DNA from: CAVAWX01 sp963614215
GTDB lineage: Bacteria; Actinomycetota; Coriobacteriia; Coriobacteriales; QAMH01
Length of the DNA stretch: 64,000 nt
NCBI GenBank assembly: GCA_963614215.1
Contig: CAVECB010000005.1
Coordinates: forward strand, 1-64,000
Reading direction: 5' to 3'
Position numbers and translations under genes: made by a program. Within the stretch, counting starts at the first letter, position 1, and every line of letters starts with the position of its first letter. Below are positions 40,467-49,239 of the stretch, in pieces. The notes beneath the pieces were generated by a model. That model ran no database searches. It saw nothing but the letters and a program-made list of their open reading frames with translations, and had not been told where the DNA came from.

Positions 40467-41028
40467 GTTTGATTACCAGTCAGATCGACACTGCTCCAAA
40501 ACACAACTGTCGCCGGCCTCATGCGCGACGGCGTTTGATTACCAGTCAGATCGACACTGCTCCAAAACGAGCATACGCCTTTTTTCGCCGAAAAACGGGT
40601 TTGATTACCAGTCAGATCGACACTGCTCCAAAACCACTTGATGCGTGGACAAAATGGAACGATGAGTTTGATTACCAGTCAGATCGACACTGCTCCAAAA
40701 CTACCCTAATGTCTGCCATTTCTCGTTTCTGTTTGATTACCAGTCAGATCGACACTGCTCCAAAACCCCTCATGTTCCCAACGCTTGATGCTTTTAGTTT
40801 GATTACCAGTCAGATCGACACTGCTCCAAAACCGCTTGCCAAAACTCACAGCGAAAGCAGGAGTTTGATTACCAGTCAGATCGACACTGCTCCAAAACCC
40901 CGAGCCTGCGCAACCCTGGATGTAGATGTTTGATTACCAGTCAGATCGACACTGCTCCAAAACTATATGCAGGTGCGCGAGAAGGTGCGCGTGTTTGATT
41001 ACCAGTCAGATCGACACTGCTCCAAAAC
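40467..41028 (-). CRISPR. Main CRISPR array, nine repeats and eight spacers
   Basis: Identical 36-bp repeats start at 40467, 40533, 40599, 40666, 40731, 40797, 40863, 40928 and 40993. Spacers are 29-31 bases. Read on the minus strand the repeat begins GTTTTGGAGC, like other type II repeats, so crRNA is transcribed in the same direction as cas9. No repeat decay is visible at either end. The right end stops 33 bases before the stop codon of the CW_binding_2 gene; the leader lies beyond the assembly gap. Confidence 0.98.
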
Positions 41029-41061
41029 GAATATTAGTTCATTGATACTAATTTCTATTTG

Positions 41062-42828
41062 TCAAGAATGAATTTCAGAATATGCTACGTTATCGACATT
41101 TATGGGTTGACCACTCGAATAGTACCAGCCAGCTACTGAATGTATGTTATTTATAGTGGCATAACTTGCATTAGGAGTGTTAAAATATAGCTTGGCACAA
41201 TCTTTGCAGAATTCAGCGGAAAATTTCGTATTCTCGTACGAATTCTCCTGCCACTTCCCAATACCTGTTATCGTGTCACTCGGAAGAGCATTTACACCAC
41301 CGAAGATGTAGTTTTGATTGTATTTTGTTGGATAAAGGAAGTATTCTTTGTCACTGTCCTGACCAAGTTCAGGGTCTGTGAGCCCTATGTAACTAACTTT
41401 ATACTTGTTCTCTCCGTTCTTGAGCTCTTCTATCTTCTTGTTCATCTCAGCAGAGTGCTTGTTCAGCTCATCAGCATTGTCTCCGCCCCATGTGCCTATT
41501 TCAAATTCTGTATAGTGGAGAATAGAAGGAACGATTTCCTTCCTGTGATTGTTCAGGAAATTCGTAAGAGACTGCGACTTCTTTATATTACTGTTCTTAA
41601 ATGTTCCGCTATCTGAGACAACAAGGACAGAATTCTGTTTTCCAATGAATGGTCCTGCACACAGAGCATCATAGTAGGAACTTGCCGTCGCAACACCCAT
41701 GTGCTTTGCAGACATACCCTCGGAAATACAGAAATCTGCAATTTTCTTAGATGTGCCGTAGGCTGTGCCGCCACCCAAACGCTTAACCGTCTTCGTCTTC
41801 ACTTGGCTTTCCACAGATTCAGCTACAGCTTGTGTGCCGCCCGTGATGATAGTGCGGGTAAAGCCGTTGTTCTTAATGTTCTTGGCGGTGGTGTCAGTGA
41901 GCGTGCCAGGTTTACCTGACGCCAAGAAGATGGGAACTTTTTTAGCGTAGGCGTACGGCGCGATGGACAGCGCGTCTTGGAAGCTAGACGATGTGGCGAC
42001 GATGGCGTCCTTGCCCCAACCGCCGTTGACCTTCTTGCCGTACTCATAAATCTTGTTCGCGGTGCCAATAGCGGTATTACCCGCCACGCGCTCCACGGAC
42101 ACGCCCAGCTTCTTTATCTGGTTTTTCACATTGTCAGAAACAGCCGCCGTGCCGCCCACGACGATGACGTTTTTTACCTTCTTGGAAGTAAGAATATTCT
42201 TGGTTGTGTTGTTAAGCTCGTCTTTGCCCGTGAGAAGAATCGGGCAGTTAAGGAGTCCTGCGAGACCAGATGCAGAAAGAGCGTCGTGGTATGAATTGGA
42301 TGTAGCTACGATAGCCCAGTCTGTGGTGTCCCAGCCTTCGTCAACAATCTTTTTCATCGTACCGAAAGCAGTGTTTCCTGCGAGACGATCAAAACACATG
42401 TAATTGTCTGTTCCATCATAAGATTGATCTGCCTTAGCAGCGTCAAAAAGATCACTTACAAAATTAGGATTATATTCATGCTTGCATACTTCTCTGTATG
42501 TCTTCACTTCATTTATCGCCGAATTAATTTCTTTTTGAGAAACAGAAACAAACACTGGGTCACTGAATGTATAGTATGTCTGCCCGTCTTCATTCGTTTT
42601 TTCGCCTGTTATATTGTAATAATAATTTAAGTTGTTGCGAAATTTGTAATCATAAGGATTATAATCTTCATGTTTTGCAGGACAATCACTGAGTTCCTCT
42701 AGAAATTTTTCTGCTTCCGAATCAGAGATCGTCGCTGCATGTGCTGCTGGTGCGAAGACACCAAAAACCAGCGTACACGACATCGCAGTTGTAAGAAAAA
42801 CCTTGAGTTTACTGTTCGTGTGAAACAT
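41062..42828 (-). CDS. Secreted CW_binding_2 cell-wall protein
   Basis: This 588-aa protein has a signal peptide (VFLTTAMSCTLVFGVFAPAAHA, cleaved after about residue 31). An N-terminal unique domain of about 110 residues is followed by three tandem CW_binding_2 repeats (starting FDRLAGNTAFGTMKKIV, VERVAGNTAIGTANKIY and VKRLGGGTAYGTSKKIA) and a 190-aa C-terminal domain. Such proteins attach non-covalently to the wall and display variable domains. AAGGAGG precedes the ATG. GC is markedly lower than the core genome. It lies between a CRISPR repeat and the N gap, an odd place for a surface protein. Confidence 0.85.
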   Translation of the reverse strand: MFHTNSKLKVFLTTAMSCTLVFGVFAPAAHAATISDSEAEKFLEELSDCPAKHEDYNPYDYKFRNNLNYYYNITGEKTNEDGQTYYTFSDPVFVSVSQKEINSAINEVKTYREVCKHEYNPNFVSDLFDAAKADQSYDGTDNYMCFDRLAGNTAFGTMKKIVDEGWDTTDWAIVATSNSYHDALSASGLAGLLNCPILLTGKDELNNTTKNILTSKKVKNVIVVGGTAAVSDNVKNQIKKLGVSVERVAGNTAIGTANKIYEYGKKVNGGWGKDAIVATSSSFQDALSIAPYAYAKKVPIFLASGKPGTLTDTTAKNIKNNGFTRTIITGGTQAVAESVESQVKTKTVKRLGGGTAYGTSKKIADFCISEGMSAKHMGVATASSYYDALCAGPFIGKQNSVLVVSDSGTFKNSNIKKSQSLTNFLNNHRKEIVPSILHYTEFEIGTWGGDNADELNKHSAEMNKKIEELKNGENKYKVSYIGLTDPELGQDSDKEYFLYPTKYNQNYIFGGVNALPSDTITGIGKWQENSYENTKFSAEFCKDCAKLYFNTPNASYATINNIHSVAGWYYSSGQPINVDNVAYSEIHS

Positions 42829-42891
42829 TTTTCCTCCTTGTAAAAGATAGATTTAATTACAATTAACTAAGAAGGGTTTTTATAGACCATT

Positions 42892-42901
42892 NNNNNNNNN
42901 N
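42892..42901. other. Assembly gap (10 N)
   Basis: Ten N bases separate the upstream region of the CW_binding_2 gene from the leader-proximal CRISPR repeat. True distance and adjacency of the two sides are unknown. Confidence 1.
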
Positions 42902-42937
42902 GTTTGATTACCAGTCAGATCGACACTGCTCCAAAAC
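42902..42937 (-). CRISPR. Leader-proximal CRISPR repeat at the gap edge
   Basis: A perfect repeat copy begins directly after the N bases and is followed toward csn2 by 55 bases of non-repeat sequence. It should be the first repeat of the array; the newest spacers are lost in the gap. Confidence 0.95.
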
Positions 42938-42992
42938 CATTGGGGCAAAATCTCTACTGCGAAAAGACGTTCGAACTAACTGGCATGGCCCT
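42938..42992 (-). promoter_or_regulatory. CRISPR leader between csn2 and the first repeat
   Basis: 55 bases from the csn2 stop to the first repeat. On the minus strand it ends TTTTGCCCCAATG before GTTTTGGAGC. No strong promoter is seen in so short a space, so array transcription may partly depend on the cas operon. Confidence 0.5.
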
Positions 42993-43673
42993 TCAATGCT
43001 CCAAGAAATGCAGGTCAACCACTGTTTTCCTCTCATGTTCGTAGCATGCCTCATCTCTCTTGTTCTCAAGCAAGAGCACGCGCATTTTCAAGAAAAAAAC
43101 GTGCTCGTAAAAAGCCTGAATCTCAGTTTCAGTCAGAAAAGTCTTGAGGTTCACGAACGCTATGGTCTTCTTGCACCCGGCGTCAAGGGCAAATGAAAGA
43201 AAGTTGAGCAAATTGTCAAGGAGCGACTTGCTTCCCTCGAATGTTACCACAAATCCCAGAAACTTAAGGTAGCGCTTCAAGTCCCATTCCGCACCAAAAC
43301 CGAACTCAGCATTGAACCCCATGCCGAATACCTGCAACTCCTGAAGCAAGGCAAGCTGCGCAGCTTCTATCTCCTTTCTCAAATCCTCATCTTCCAAAAA
43401 CTCACGTTCGACCCTTTTGACAATCGCGCTCATAAACGTCCTGTCATCCCAAGGCAAATCGAGCGGATTGTCCGCCAACATCAAGGCGTCCTTGTGCTTC
43501 ACCCTCGCGTCGTCTTCCCAGAAAGAATACGGCTCAGCCGCCCCAAGCTCCTCCCCCGCCTTAAGAGAGAGCACCAAGCGCGCAAAGAGCGCGGGGTTTT
43601 CCACCTGCAAAAGCGCGCATTCTCCAGGCTCTAAGGTTATCGGGGTCTCGAGTCCGGCGAAAACAAGTTTCAT
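42993..43673 (-). CDS. csn2: CRISPR adaptation protein Csn2
   Basis: This 226-aa protein lies downstream of cas2, with a 4-base overlap. It has the Csn2 layout: an N-terminal FAGLETPITLEPGECALLQV and a C-terminal KKTIAFVNLKTFLTETEIQAFYEH, the latter a well-conserved stretch of the family. Csn2 forms a tetrameric ring on DNA ends and works with Cas1-Cas2 and Cas9 in spacer acquisition. It assigns the locus to subtype II-A. Confidence 0.9.
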   Translation of the reverse strand: MKLVFAGLETPITLEPGECALLQVENPALFARLVLSLKAGEELGAAEPYSFWEDDARVKHKDALMLADNPLDLPWDDRTFMSAIVKRVEREFLEDEDLRKEIEAAQLALLQELQVFGMGFNAEFGFGAEWDLKRYLKFLGFVVTFEGSKSLLDNLLNFLSFALDAGCKKTIAFVNLKTFLTETEIQAFYEHVFFLKMRVLLLENKRDEACYEHERKTVVDLHFLEH

Positions 43674-44005
43674 AAGACCAGGAGCTCCTCCATCGTGTCG
43701 AGCTCGTCATAGGCCTCGCGATTGCCCGTGATATATTCCATCGTCGCAAATTGCGATTCGGTCACTTTCAGCACCTGCACGAGTCCCGCAGGCGGACGAT
43801 TCTTCCGCAGCCGCTGTACTGCATTGCCCGCCGAACCGTCGTTCACAACCAACTTTGCATAAACGGATTCCTGCAACATGAGGTAGCCGTCCTTGATCAG
43901 AAACTTCCTGAACGTGCGATAGCTCTTGCGCTGGGCAGACGTGTCAACGGGCAAGTCGAAAAACACCAGCAGCCTCATGAAACGAATCCTCGCTCTCTCA
44001 TTCAT
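43670..44005 (-). CDS. cas2: CRISPR endoribonuclease-like adaptation protein Cas2
   Basis: This 111-aa protein begins with MRLLVFFDLPVDTSAQRKSYRTF (from residue 9), the Cas2 beta1 strand with the conserved Asp. It then has LIKDGYLMLQESVYAKL and a C-terminal LKVTESQFATMEYITG. As in other II-A systems it is a structural partner of Cas1 in the integrase complex. Overlaps of 4 bases with cas1 and csn2 show one transcript. Confidence 0.95.
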   Translation of the reverse strand: MNERARIRFMRLLVFFDLPVDTSAQRKSYRTFRKFLIKDGYLMLQESVYAKLVVNDGSAGNAVQRLRKNRPPAGLVQVLKVTESQFATMEYITGNREAYDELDTMEELLVL

Positions 44006-44883
44006 AGCACGCCAAACGTCTCAATCTCGTCTATCGAAAGGCGTTTGCCGAGCGCCTTGAGACAATCCGCAATGTAGAGAGATATCACCGAGCCGACGCG
44101 ATATGCGCCCCCTCGATATGGTATCGGCTGGTTGAGCATATCGACCAGCAGTAATTTAATCTCCCTGGTGAAATCCCCCTCAAAATTATCAAAGACGATA
44201 CGATCGACAATCGGGCGGAACGGCTCCATGAAATCGCAGCTCAAGTTGAATTGGTTGTACTCGTTTCTGTGGCAGATACCCGTCTGGGTCAAATAACCCC
44301 TGGCCACGATTTCACGGTTTACAGCAGAGAGCACAATGGCATACCCGTAGTTGAGAGCAGCATTGAGCGGCGTGTCGTCGTCGCGAGAAAACGAGGAGCC
44401 GAACAAAGCCTGAAAATAGACGCGCGCCGCATGGCCTTCGCGGTTGGTAGGGTCTCCCGAGCGCACTTCCTGCACCACCTTTTCCAAAAGTGCACCCTGC
44501 TCTTCGCGGGCACGTGCCGCGAGCACGTCTGCCTGGTGGGAAATCTTGTCGCGCACCACCCGCTGCCACACGCGTTTCTTCACAGGCTCGCCCCATTCGA
44601 GCTGCTCGGCAATGCGCTTGCTCGTATTGTGGGAACCGTACAGGGGAAGGTATTCGCCAACGGGATTGCGCTTCTCGTCGGCGACCACGAAAGCGATCTT
44701 TGCCTTCGCCAGCTCCGAGAGCAGATAGGCGCTCACAAATACCTGGCTGGTCTGGAGGACGACGGAGGATATCTCGGACAAATGTACCTTGACGGTGTCG
44801 TCTTCCTTGCGCACCACCATGTAGCCGCCCTTGTATTGCAGCTTGCATGGGCTCTCGATGACGATGTTCCTAAAGCCCGACAC
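44002..44883 (-). CDS. cas1: CRISPR integrase Cas1
   Basis: This 293-aa Cas1 of the type II group carries the catalytic E-H-D/E set in DPTNREGHAARVYFQALFG (Glu near 148), GICHRNEYNQFNLSCDFMEPFRPIVDR (His near 207, Glu/Asp near 221-222). GTG 44883 overlaps the 3' end of cas9 by 14 bases. Cas1 with Cas2 inserts new spacers at the leader-proximal repeat. Confidence 0.96.
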   Translation of the reverse strand: MSGFRNIVIESPCKLQYKGGYMVVRKEDDTVKVHLSEISSVVLQTSQVFVSAYLLSELAKAKIAFVVADEKRNPVGEYLPLYGSHNTSKRIAEQLEWGEPVKKRVWQRVVRDKISHQADVLAARAREEQGALLEKVVQEVRSGDPTNREGHAARVYFQALFGSSFSRDDDTPLNAALNYGYAIVLSAVNREIVARGYLTQTGICHRNEYNQFNLSCDFMEPFRPIVDRIVFDNFEGDFTREIKLLLVDMLNQPIPYRGGAYRVGSVISLYIADCLKALGKRLSIDEIETFGVL

Positions 44884-47800
44884 GAGTCTTCCTCTCGAAC
44901 ATACCCGTCACGGACTGGTCGATGATGTAGAAATCAACATTGGGATCTCCCAACAACTGCGATCTCGATGGCCTGATTGTTCCCACATGTTTAGGCCCGC
45001 CAAGCAAGCTGAGGTCCACAACATTCGATCCCGCATTCGCAATCTTTACCAACCCTAGCAGGATTTCCCTTTTCTGCAACGGACTCAGTTGTCTGTATCT
45101 TTCATCGTATTTCGACAACTTCAACTGCTTGTGCAAATAACCCCGCATAGGCCCTTTTTCAGACGAAAACGATGCCCAGAGATTGTCAAGAACCTCGACA
45201 TTAGCCGCAAGGTCTACAGCTCCCCCCAAGACCTTTTGCTCCTCGATGGAAAAGGCAATTTCTCTGGCGTTTCTAAACTCCTTGGCGCCAGTCAACAGCA
45301 AGCGGCAACCATCTATTTCCACAAGCTGTTTCTTGAAAATCTTCGGGCGGACAATGTTGACAAACTGCAAGTCATAACTCTCGGCATCTTCGACGGCGAT
45401 TTCAACAAGCTGCACAGAATCGGCGTTGACCTTGTCACGCAGTGAAACGGAGACCTGGGCAAACCTGAAATATGGATTTCCCTTTTTCTTCGCCTCGTAG
45501 ATGAAGAAATAGGCAAATTGCTCGCGGGAATAACTCCCGAATTGCTCTGTTGAAAGATTGTGTTTAAGAGGAAGCCCTAGCGCCTTCCCGCTCCGAGGCG
45601 AGTAAATCGTCGCGTCCCAAAACGCTCCCGTGTCTTCCTGTGGCATGCGCGAGATATAGCATTGCCGGTAGTTGAGCGCGCAACGCATGCTCTCGAGCTC
45701 GGCTTCGGCATCCCAATCGTCCCGGAAGATCTCGCCCGTCTCCTTGTCGAAACCCGAGTTCATGAAACTGTTGACTATGAAGCCCGCCGAACCCGGCATC
45801 TGGTGGTTCCTATTGAACTGATTCGCCTTAGAACGCACGTACTTCTGCATTGCGCGCGTGTACCTTATCGGGTTGGCGTAGATATCCGGAAACCGCATCT
45901 GAATGAACAAGCCGAGCCTACAGGCGAGAAACGCGTCGTGTGCGTGGTGAAAATCGTTGGCTTCGCGGCACTTGACGAAGCCTGCAACCTCGCGCAAGTT
46001 ATGGGACATGCTCGCCTTCACGGGCACAATCTTCGTGTCCTCCTCGGCATAGCGAACCTCGAGAAGAGATTGCGCGAGTTTCACCATCTGGGAAGTCTCG
46101 ACGAGCTGACGCGCGACGAATCCCTTCATCGCCCCCTCAGAGATATGACTGCGCATCAAGTTGTTAAACTTCTTGTCGCCGATAAGCCCGGCGTCATGAA
46201 GGCCGTGCCAATACTGACTCCTCTTCTTCCGAACGCCGCTATCGAGAAGAAGCTGGTCTGTCTTTTTCTGGTTCTCCTCGCGATAGACCAAAGCCTTGTT
46301 CTCGAAGCTGTCGTCTTTGATATAGGCACGCGGAATGATGTGGTCTACCTCATAGAGCCCAGCGTTGAAAAGCTGGTTGATGTCGATGGGACGCTCCGAA
46401 TACAGACACTTTCCCCGTTGCATGAAATAGAGCGTCAGGCGCTCGTCGAGGTCTGTCGGAGCCGTTGCCTGTATCTCCTCCCAAATTTTCGAATCATCGT
46501 TCTTGAGGGCCTTGAGAGCTTCCTTGAGCTGGTCATACCGGCGCTTCGTGCGTTTTCCCTTGTTTCTCTCGTCCTCATCGTGCGTAACCTCAATGAAAAT
46601 GTTCTCCGGCGCATGCCCCGCAATCTTTGCAATCTCGTCCACGATGCGAATGGCCTGGTTCAAGCTTCTGCGAATCGCGGGAGAACCAGGCAAATCGTTT
46701 ACCCCGAGCTCTCGCCCACATTCGGTATAGTAAGCACGATTCTCGGCATTGACGGCTTTCTGGAAGCCGAGAGCTTCGTCGCGCAGTGCCTCCATCATCA
46801 CCATCGTCTCGCCGCTGCGACGCGTCGTATTCGGGTTGCCCTCTCGCAAAACGTCCATAATCGAGACTCGGCGACCGTCTTGGGCATCGACCTTCAGACC
46901 AGTAAGGAACCTTTCCGAGAGTCGTCCCCACCCCGTGAGCCGCTTTTTGCAGATGGCCTTGATCTGCACGGCGTCCAGCAAGCCGCTTCCGGCCGCCCCA
47001 AACTCGCTTTCGAGCTTCTCTGCGAGAATCGAACGATCCTCGAAAAGGGTGCTCCACAAGATGATAGTTTCGACGACCTCGTAGAGCTCGGTACCGAACG
47101 CGATGTCATCGACATATAGGACATCTTTCGTGAAGAAGATAAACGAAGAGAGTTTGGACTCCAATGCCGACTCGCCCTGCCCGCCCTTGATACGGGGATT
47201 TGTCGCATCACCCGCACGAACGAGCCAGTCTGCTATTTTCTTGTATGTCACGCGGCGGTACCTGTGGAAAAGGTCGCGTACGATACCCTCACGCTGCGCG
47301 GCGTCGAACCGGCGCCAATCGTCGCCATCCTCACTCCAACGCATGCCGTTCAACTCGTTGAGCACGCAGAATTCCTCGTAGAGCAACGAACACCTGGGCA
47401 AGGTTTTCTCTCCGACAAGATAGCTGCAATCGCCCGTCATGCGCATGATGAAGTTCTCGGCGCTCTTGTTCTTGTCGATGACCTGCTCCCAATTCCAGGG
47501 AGTGACGACCGTCTCCTCCATCCCGGGCTTGCGCTCTGACCACTGGAAACGATTCTTTCCATGGGCATCTTGCCGGGCGTTCTTGGCCGTAAGCGGCCCC
47601 ACATAGTAGGGGATGCGAAACGAGACGAGGCTTTCGAACTTGTCCGCGTTTTCCGCAAGGAAGGGATAAAAACGACCTTGGTTTTGGACGATGCGGCTCA
47701 GCTCTTCAAGGTGAAGCTGATAGTAGATGGCACCGTTGTCGCTCGTCTTGAGCCTGCGAAGGAACTGCTGTCTATCGAAACGGGCCATCATGTCAACATA

Positions 47801-49027
47801 ACGCTCGTCATCTTCGGCTTCGGTCTCCGCAAAGAGATCTTTAACCTCCTTCTTAAAGCCTTCGTAATCGAGTTTGTGCAGGTTATAGGCGGTATAGCCC
47901 TGCGCTTTGTCGCAGCTGTACCCACCCGAAAGACCCGCCTCGTCCAAGTCATGGTAGGTCGGCCCTCGGAAAAACGCCTCGAAGGCCTCTTCGGAACAAT
48001 AGTCACGGACGAGCTTTTTGAGCATACGGAGGTCTGCCGCGTATCGGTCGTACTTAGCGATCATATTCTTCGAAATTGTCTTGCCGGGAGCATATGAGAG
48101 AAGGCCTTGGAGGACGAAAGCGGAGTAGACGCCGCAAAGAGCATCGAGCAGTTCAACGCAATCGTCGGGGCATGTCGTTTTGAGGGCCTCGAGCTCTTCT
48201 TCCTTGCCGAGGGAAACCTTGGTCTTCTCGCAAGGAAACTCCCCGAATATATCCTTGAACTCCGTAGCAAGACCGAGCATCGCATTCGAGAGCGCACGAG
48301 TGATTTTTTTCTGGTCGAGGTTTTCGGAAACGGGAAACGAGACGAGAGGCACAATTTCCTTGGCAAGGGCCGATCGATTCAGCTCCTCATCGTTGCGGAG
48401 CAAAGCCGCAAGCGCGTCTTTCCGCTTGGTTCTTCCGCCATCTTCCATCGCATCCATGCCGCGCGAAAGGCACCATTCATCGAGTGCTTCGTAAAACGCC
48501 CGAGTCGCCTCGGCAGGGTCGGCGTCTTCAGACCTGAGGTTCTTTTCTTCCTCGCGAAGAAAGTTACCCCTGTGCTTGACGATGTTGTGCATCGCAAGAT
48601 AGACAAGGCGCAAATCTGCCTTCTCGTCGGCTTCCATCAGATATGTGCGCAGGTGATAGATGGTAGGAAAACGATCGTAGTAATCCACCTTGGTGAAATC
48701 GGATCCGTTAAAGATAGGATCGCCCTCGATGGTCCTCGAATGGTTGAGGCGCTCGAAAAACTCCGGGTCGACCCCCTCCATTTCCTGTTTGAACAGGCTT
48801 TGGAGTAGGTCGAGGCGCCAACGGCGACGCACATAGCGACGGCGCTGTCCGCGATGAATTCGCGCCTCGGAAGCCGGTTGCGCACTGTCGAAAAGACGGC
48901 TGCCCCAAGTCGGTTGTCTCATGAAGTGCAAGAGCTTGCCGTCCGCATCGACCACGGCCCAACCGACCGAGTTCGTCCCCATATCGAGGCCGATGTTGTA
49001 CTCACCATCGAAATTTCTGAGATTCAT
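44870..49027 (-). CDS. cas9: CRISPR effector endonuclease Cas9 (subtype II-A)
   Basis: This 1385-aa Cas9 shows RuvC-I IGLDMGTNSVGWAV (Asp 15), an Arg-rich bridge helix (RIHRGQRRRYVRRRWRLDLL), RuvC-II IFIEVTHDEDERNKG, HNH YEVDHIIPRAYIKDDSFENKALV split over residues about 880-903 (catalytic His), and RuvC-III NDFHHAHDAFLACRLG. All nuclease residues are present, so it should cut. Length fits the large II-A group. ATG 49027 has AAGGGGCGG 8 bases upstream; TTG 49045 is the longer option. The tracrRNA is encoded divergently 35 bases away. Confidence 0.97.
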   Translation of the reverse strand: MNLRNFDGEYNIGLDMGTNSVGWAVVDADGKLLHFMRQPTWGSRLFDSAQPASEARIHRGQRRRYVRRRWRLDLLQSLFKQEMEGVDPEFFERLNHSRTIEGDPIFNGSDFTKVDYYDRFPTIYHLRTYLMEADEKADLRLVYLAMHNIVKHRGNFLREEEKNLRSEDADPAEATRAFYEALDEWCLSRGMDAMEDGGRTKRKDALAALLRNDEELNRSALAKEIVPLVSFPVSENLDQKKITRALSNAMLGLATEFKDIFGEFPCEKTKVSLGKEEELEALKTTCPDDCVELLDALCGVYSAFVLQGLLSYAPGKTISKNMIAKYDRYAADLRMLKKLVRDYCSEEAFEAFFRGPTYHDLDEAGLSGGYSCDKAQGYTAYNLHKLDYEGFKKEVKDLFAETEAEDDERYVDMMARFDRQQFLRRLKTSDNGAIYYQLHLEELSRIVQNQGRFYPFLAENADKFESLVSFRIPYYVGPLTAKNARQDAHGKNRFQWSERKPGMEETVVTPWNWEQVIDKNKSAENFIMRMTGDCSYLVGEKTLPRCSLLYEEFCVLNELNGMRWSEDGDDWRRFDAAQREGIVRDLFHRYRRVTYKKIADWLVRAGDATNPRIKGGQGESALESKLSSFIFFTKDVLYVDDIAFGTELYEVVETIILWSTLFEDRSILAEKLESEFGAAGSGLLDAVQIKAICKKRLTGWGRLSERFLTGLKVDAQDGRRVSIMDVLREGNPNTTRRSGETMVMMEALRDEALGFQKAVNAENRAYYTECGRELGVNDLPGSPAIRRSLNQAIRIVDEIAKIAGHAPENIFIEVTHDEDERNKGKRTKRRYDQLKEALKALKNDDSKIWEEIQATAPTDLDERLTLYFMQRGKCLYSERPIDINQLFNAGLYEVDHIIPRAYIKDDSFENKALVYREENQKKTDQLLLDSGVRKKRSQYWHGLHDAGLIGDKKFNNLMRSHISEGAMKGFVARQLVETSQMVKLAQSLLEVRYAEEDTKIVPVKASMSHNLREVAGFVKCREANDFHHAHDAFLACRLGLFIQMRFPDIYANPIRYTRAMQKYVRSKANQFNRNHQMPGSAGFIVNSFMNSGFDKETGEIFRDDWDAEAELESMRCALNYRQCYISRMPQEDTGAFWDATIYSPRSGKALGLPLKHNLSTEQFGSYSREQFAYFFIYEAKKKGNPYFRFAQVSVSLRDKVNADSVQLVEIAVEDAESYDLQFVNIVRPKIFKKQLVEIDGCRLLLTGAKEFRNAREIAFSIEEQKVLGGAVDLAANVEVLDNLWASFSSEKGPMRGYLHKQLKLSKYDERYRQLSPLQKREILLGLVKIANAGSNVVDLSLLGGPKHVGTIRPSRSQLLGDPNVDFYIIDQSVTGMFERKTRVGL

Positions 49028-49061
49028 CACAAACCGCCCCTTCAACCGTGTTACATTCTGA

Positions 49062-49194
49062 ATGTCTTCCGATTACCAGTCGGATCGACACTGCGAGTCA
49101 AAATACGGCTTTGCCAAAAATGCTTTGGCTTGTCCAAAGCGTCCCGTAGGGGACAACCTGACTCACCGAAAAGACCTCCTGCGGGAGGTCTTTT
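49062..49194 (+). ncRNA. tracrRNA
   Basis: The anti-repeat at 49071-49104 equals the repeat over GATTACCAGTC and GATCGACACTGC with one mismatch, then GAGT and CAAAAT. Against crRNA (GUUUUG, GA bulge, GCAGUGUCGAUC) this gives a lower stem, a 2/4-nt bulge and a 12-bp upper stem, the SpyCas9 arrangement. Then come GGC-UUU-GCC (nexus), GCUUUGG/CCAAAGC, GUCCC/GGGAC and a terminator. TACATT at 49052-49057 is a possible -10; the 5' end is approximate. Confidence 0.88.
49169..49194. terminator. tracrRNA terminator, likely shared with the tsaE operon
   Basis: AAAAGACCTCC (49169-49179), TGCG loop and GGAGGTCTTTT (49184-49194) form an 11-bp symmetric stem with T runs on both strands. It ends the tracrRNA on the plus strand and lies 46 bases past the tsaE stop on the minus strand. 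Confidence 0.85.
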
Positions 49195-49239
49195 CGTATA
49201 CTACCCTTGCGGTCGGACAACAAAATTCAAATCTGTGGT

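Noticed and set aside
38811..41028. Spacer matches to core genes in the window (self-targeting)
   Set aside because: Comparing spacers by eye with the rest of the window gave only the terminase match; no spacer was seen to match a core gene, though an exhaustive search was not possible.
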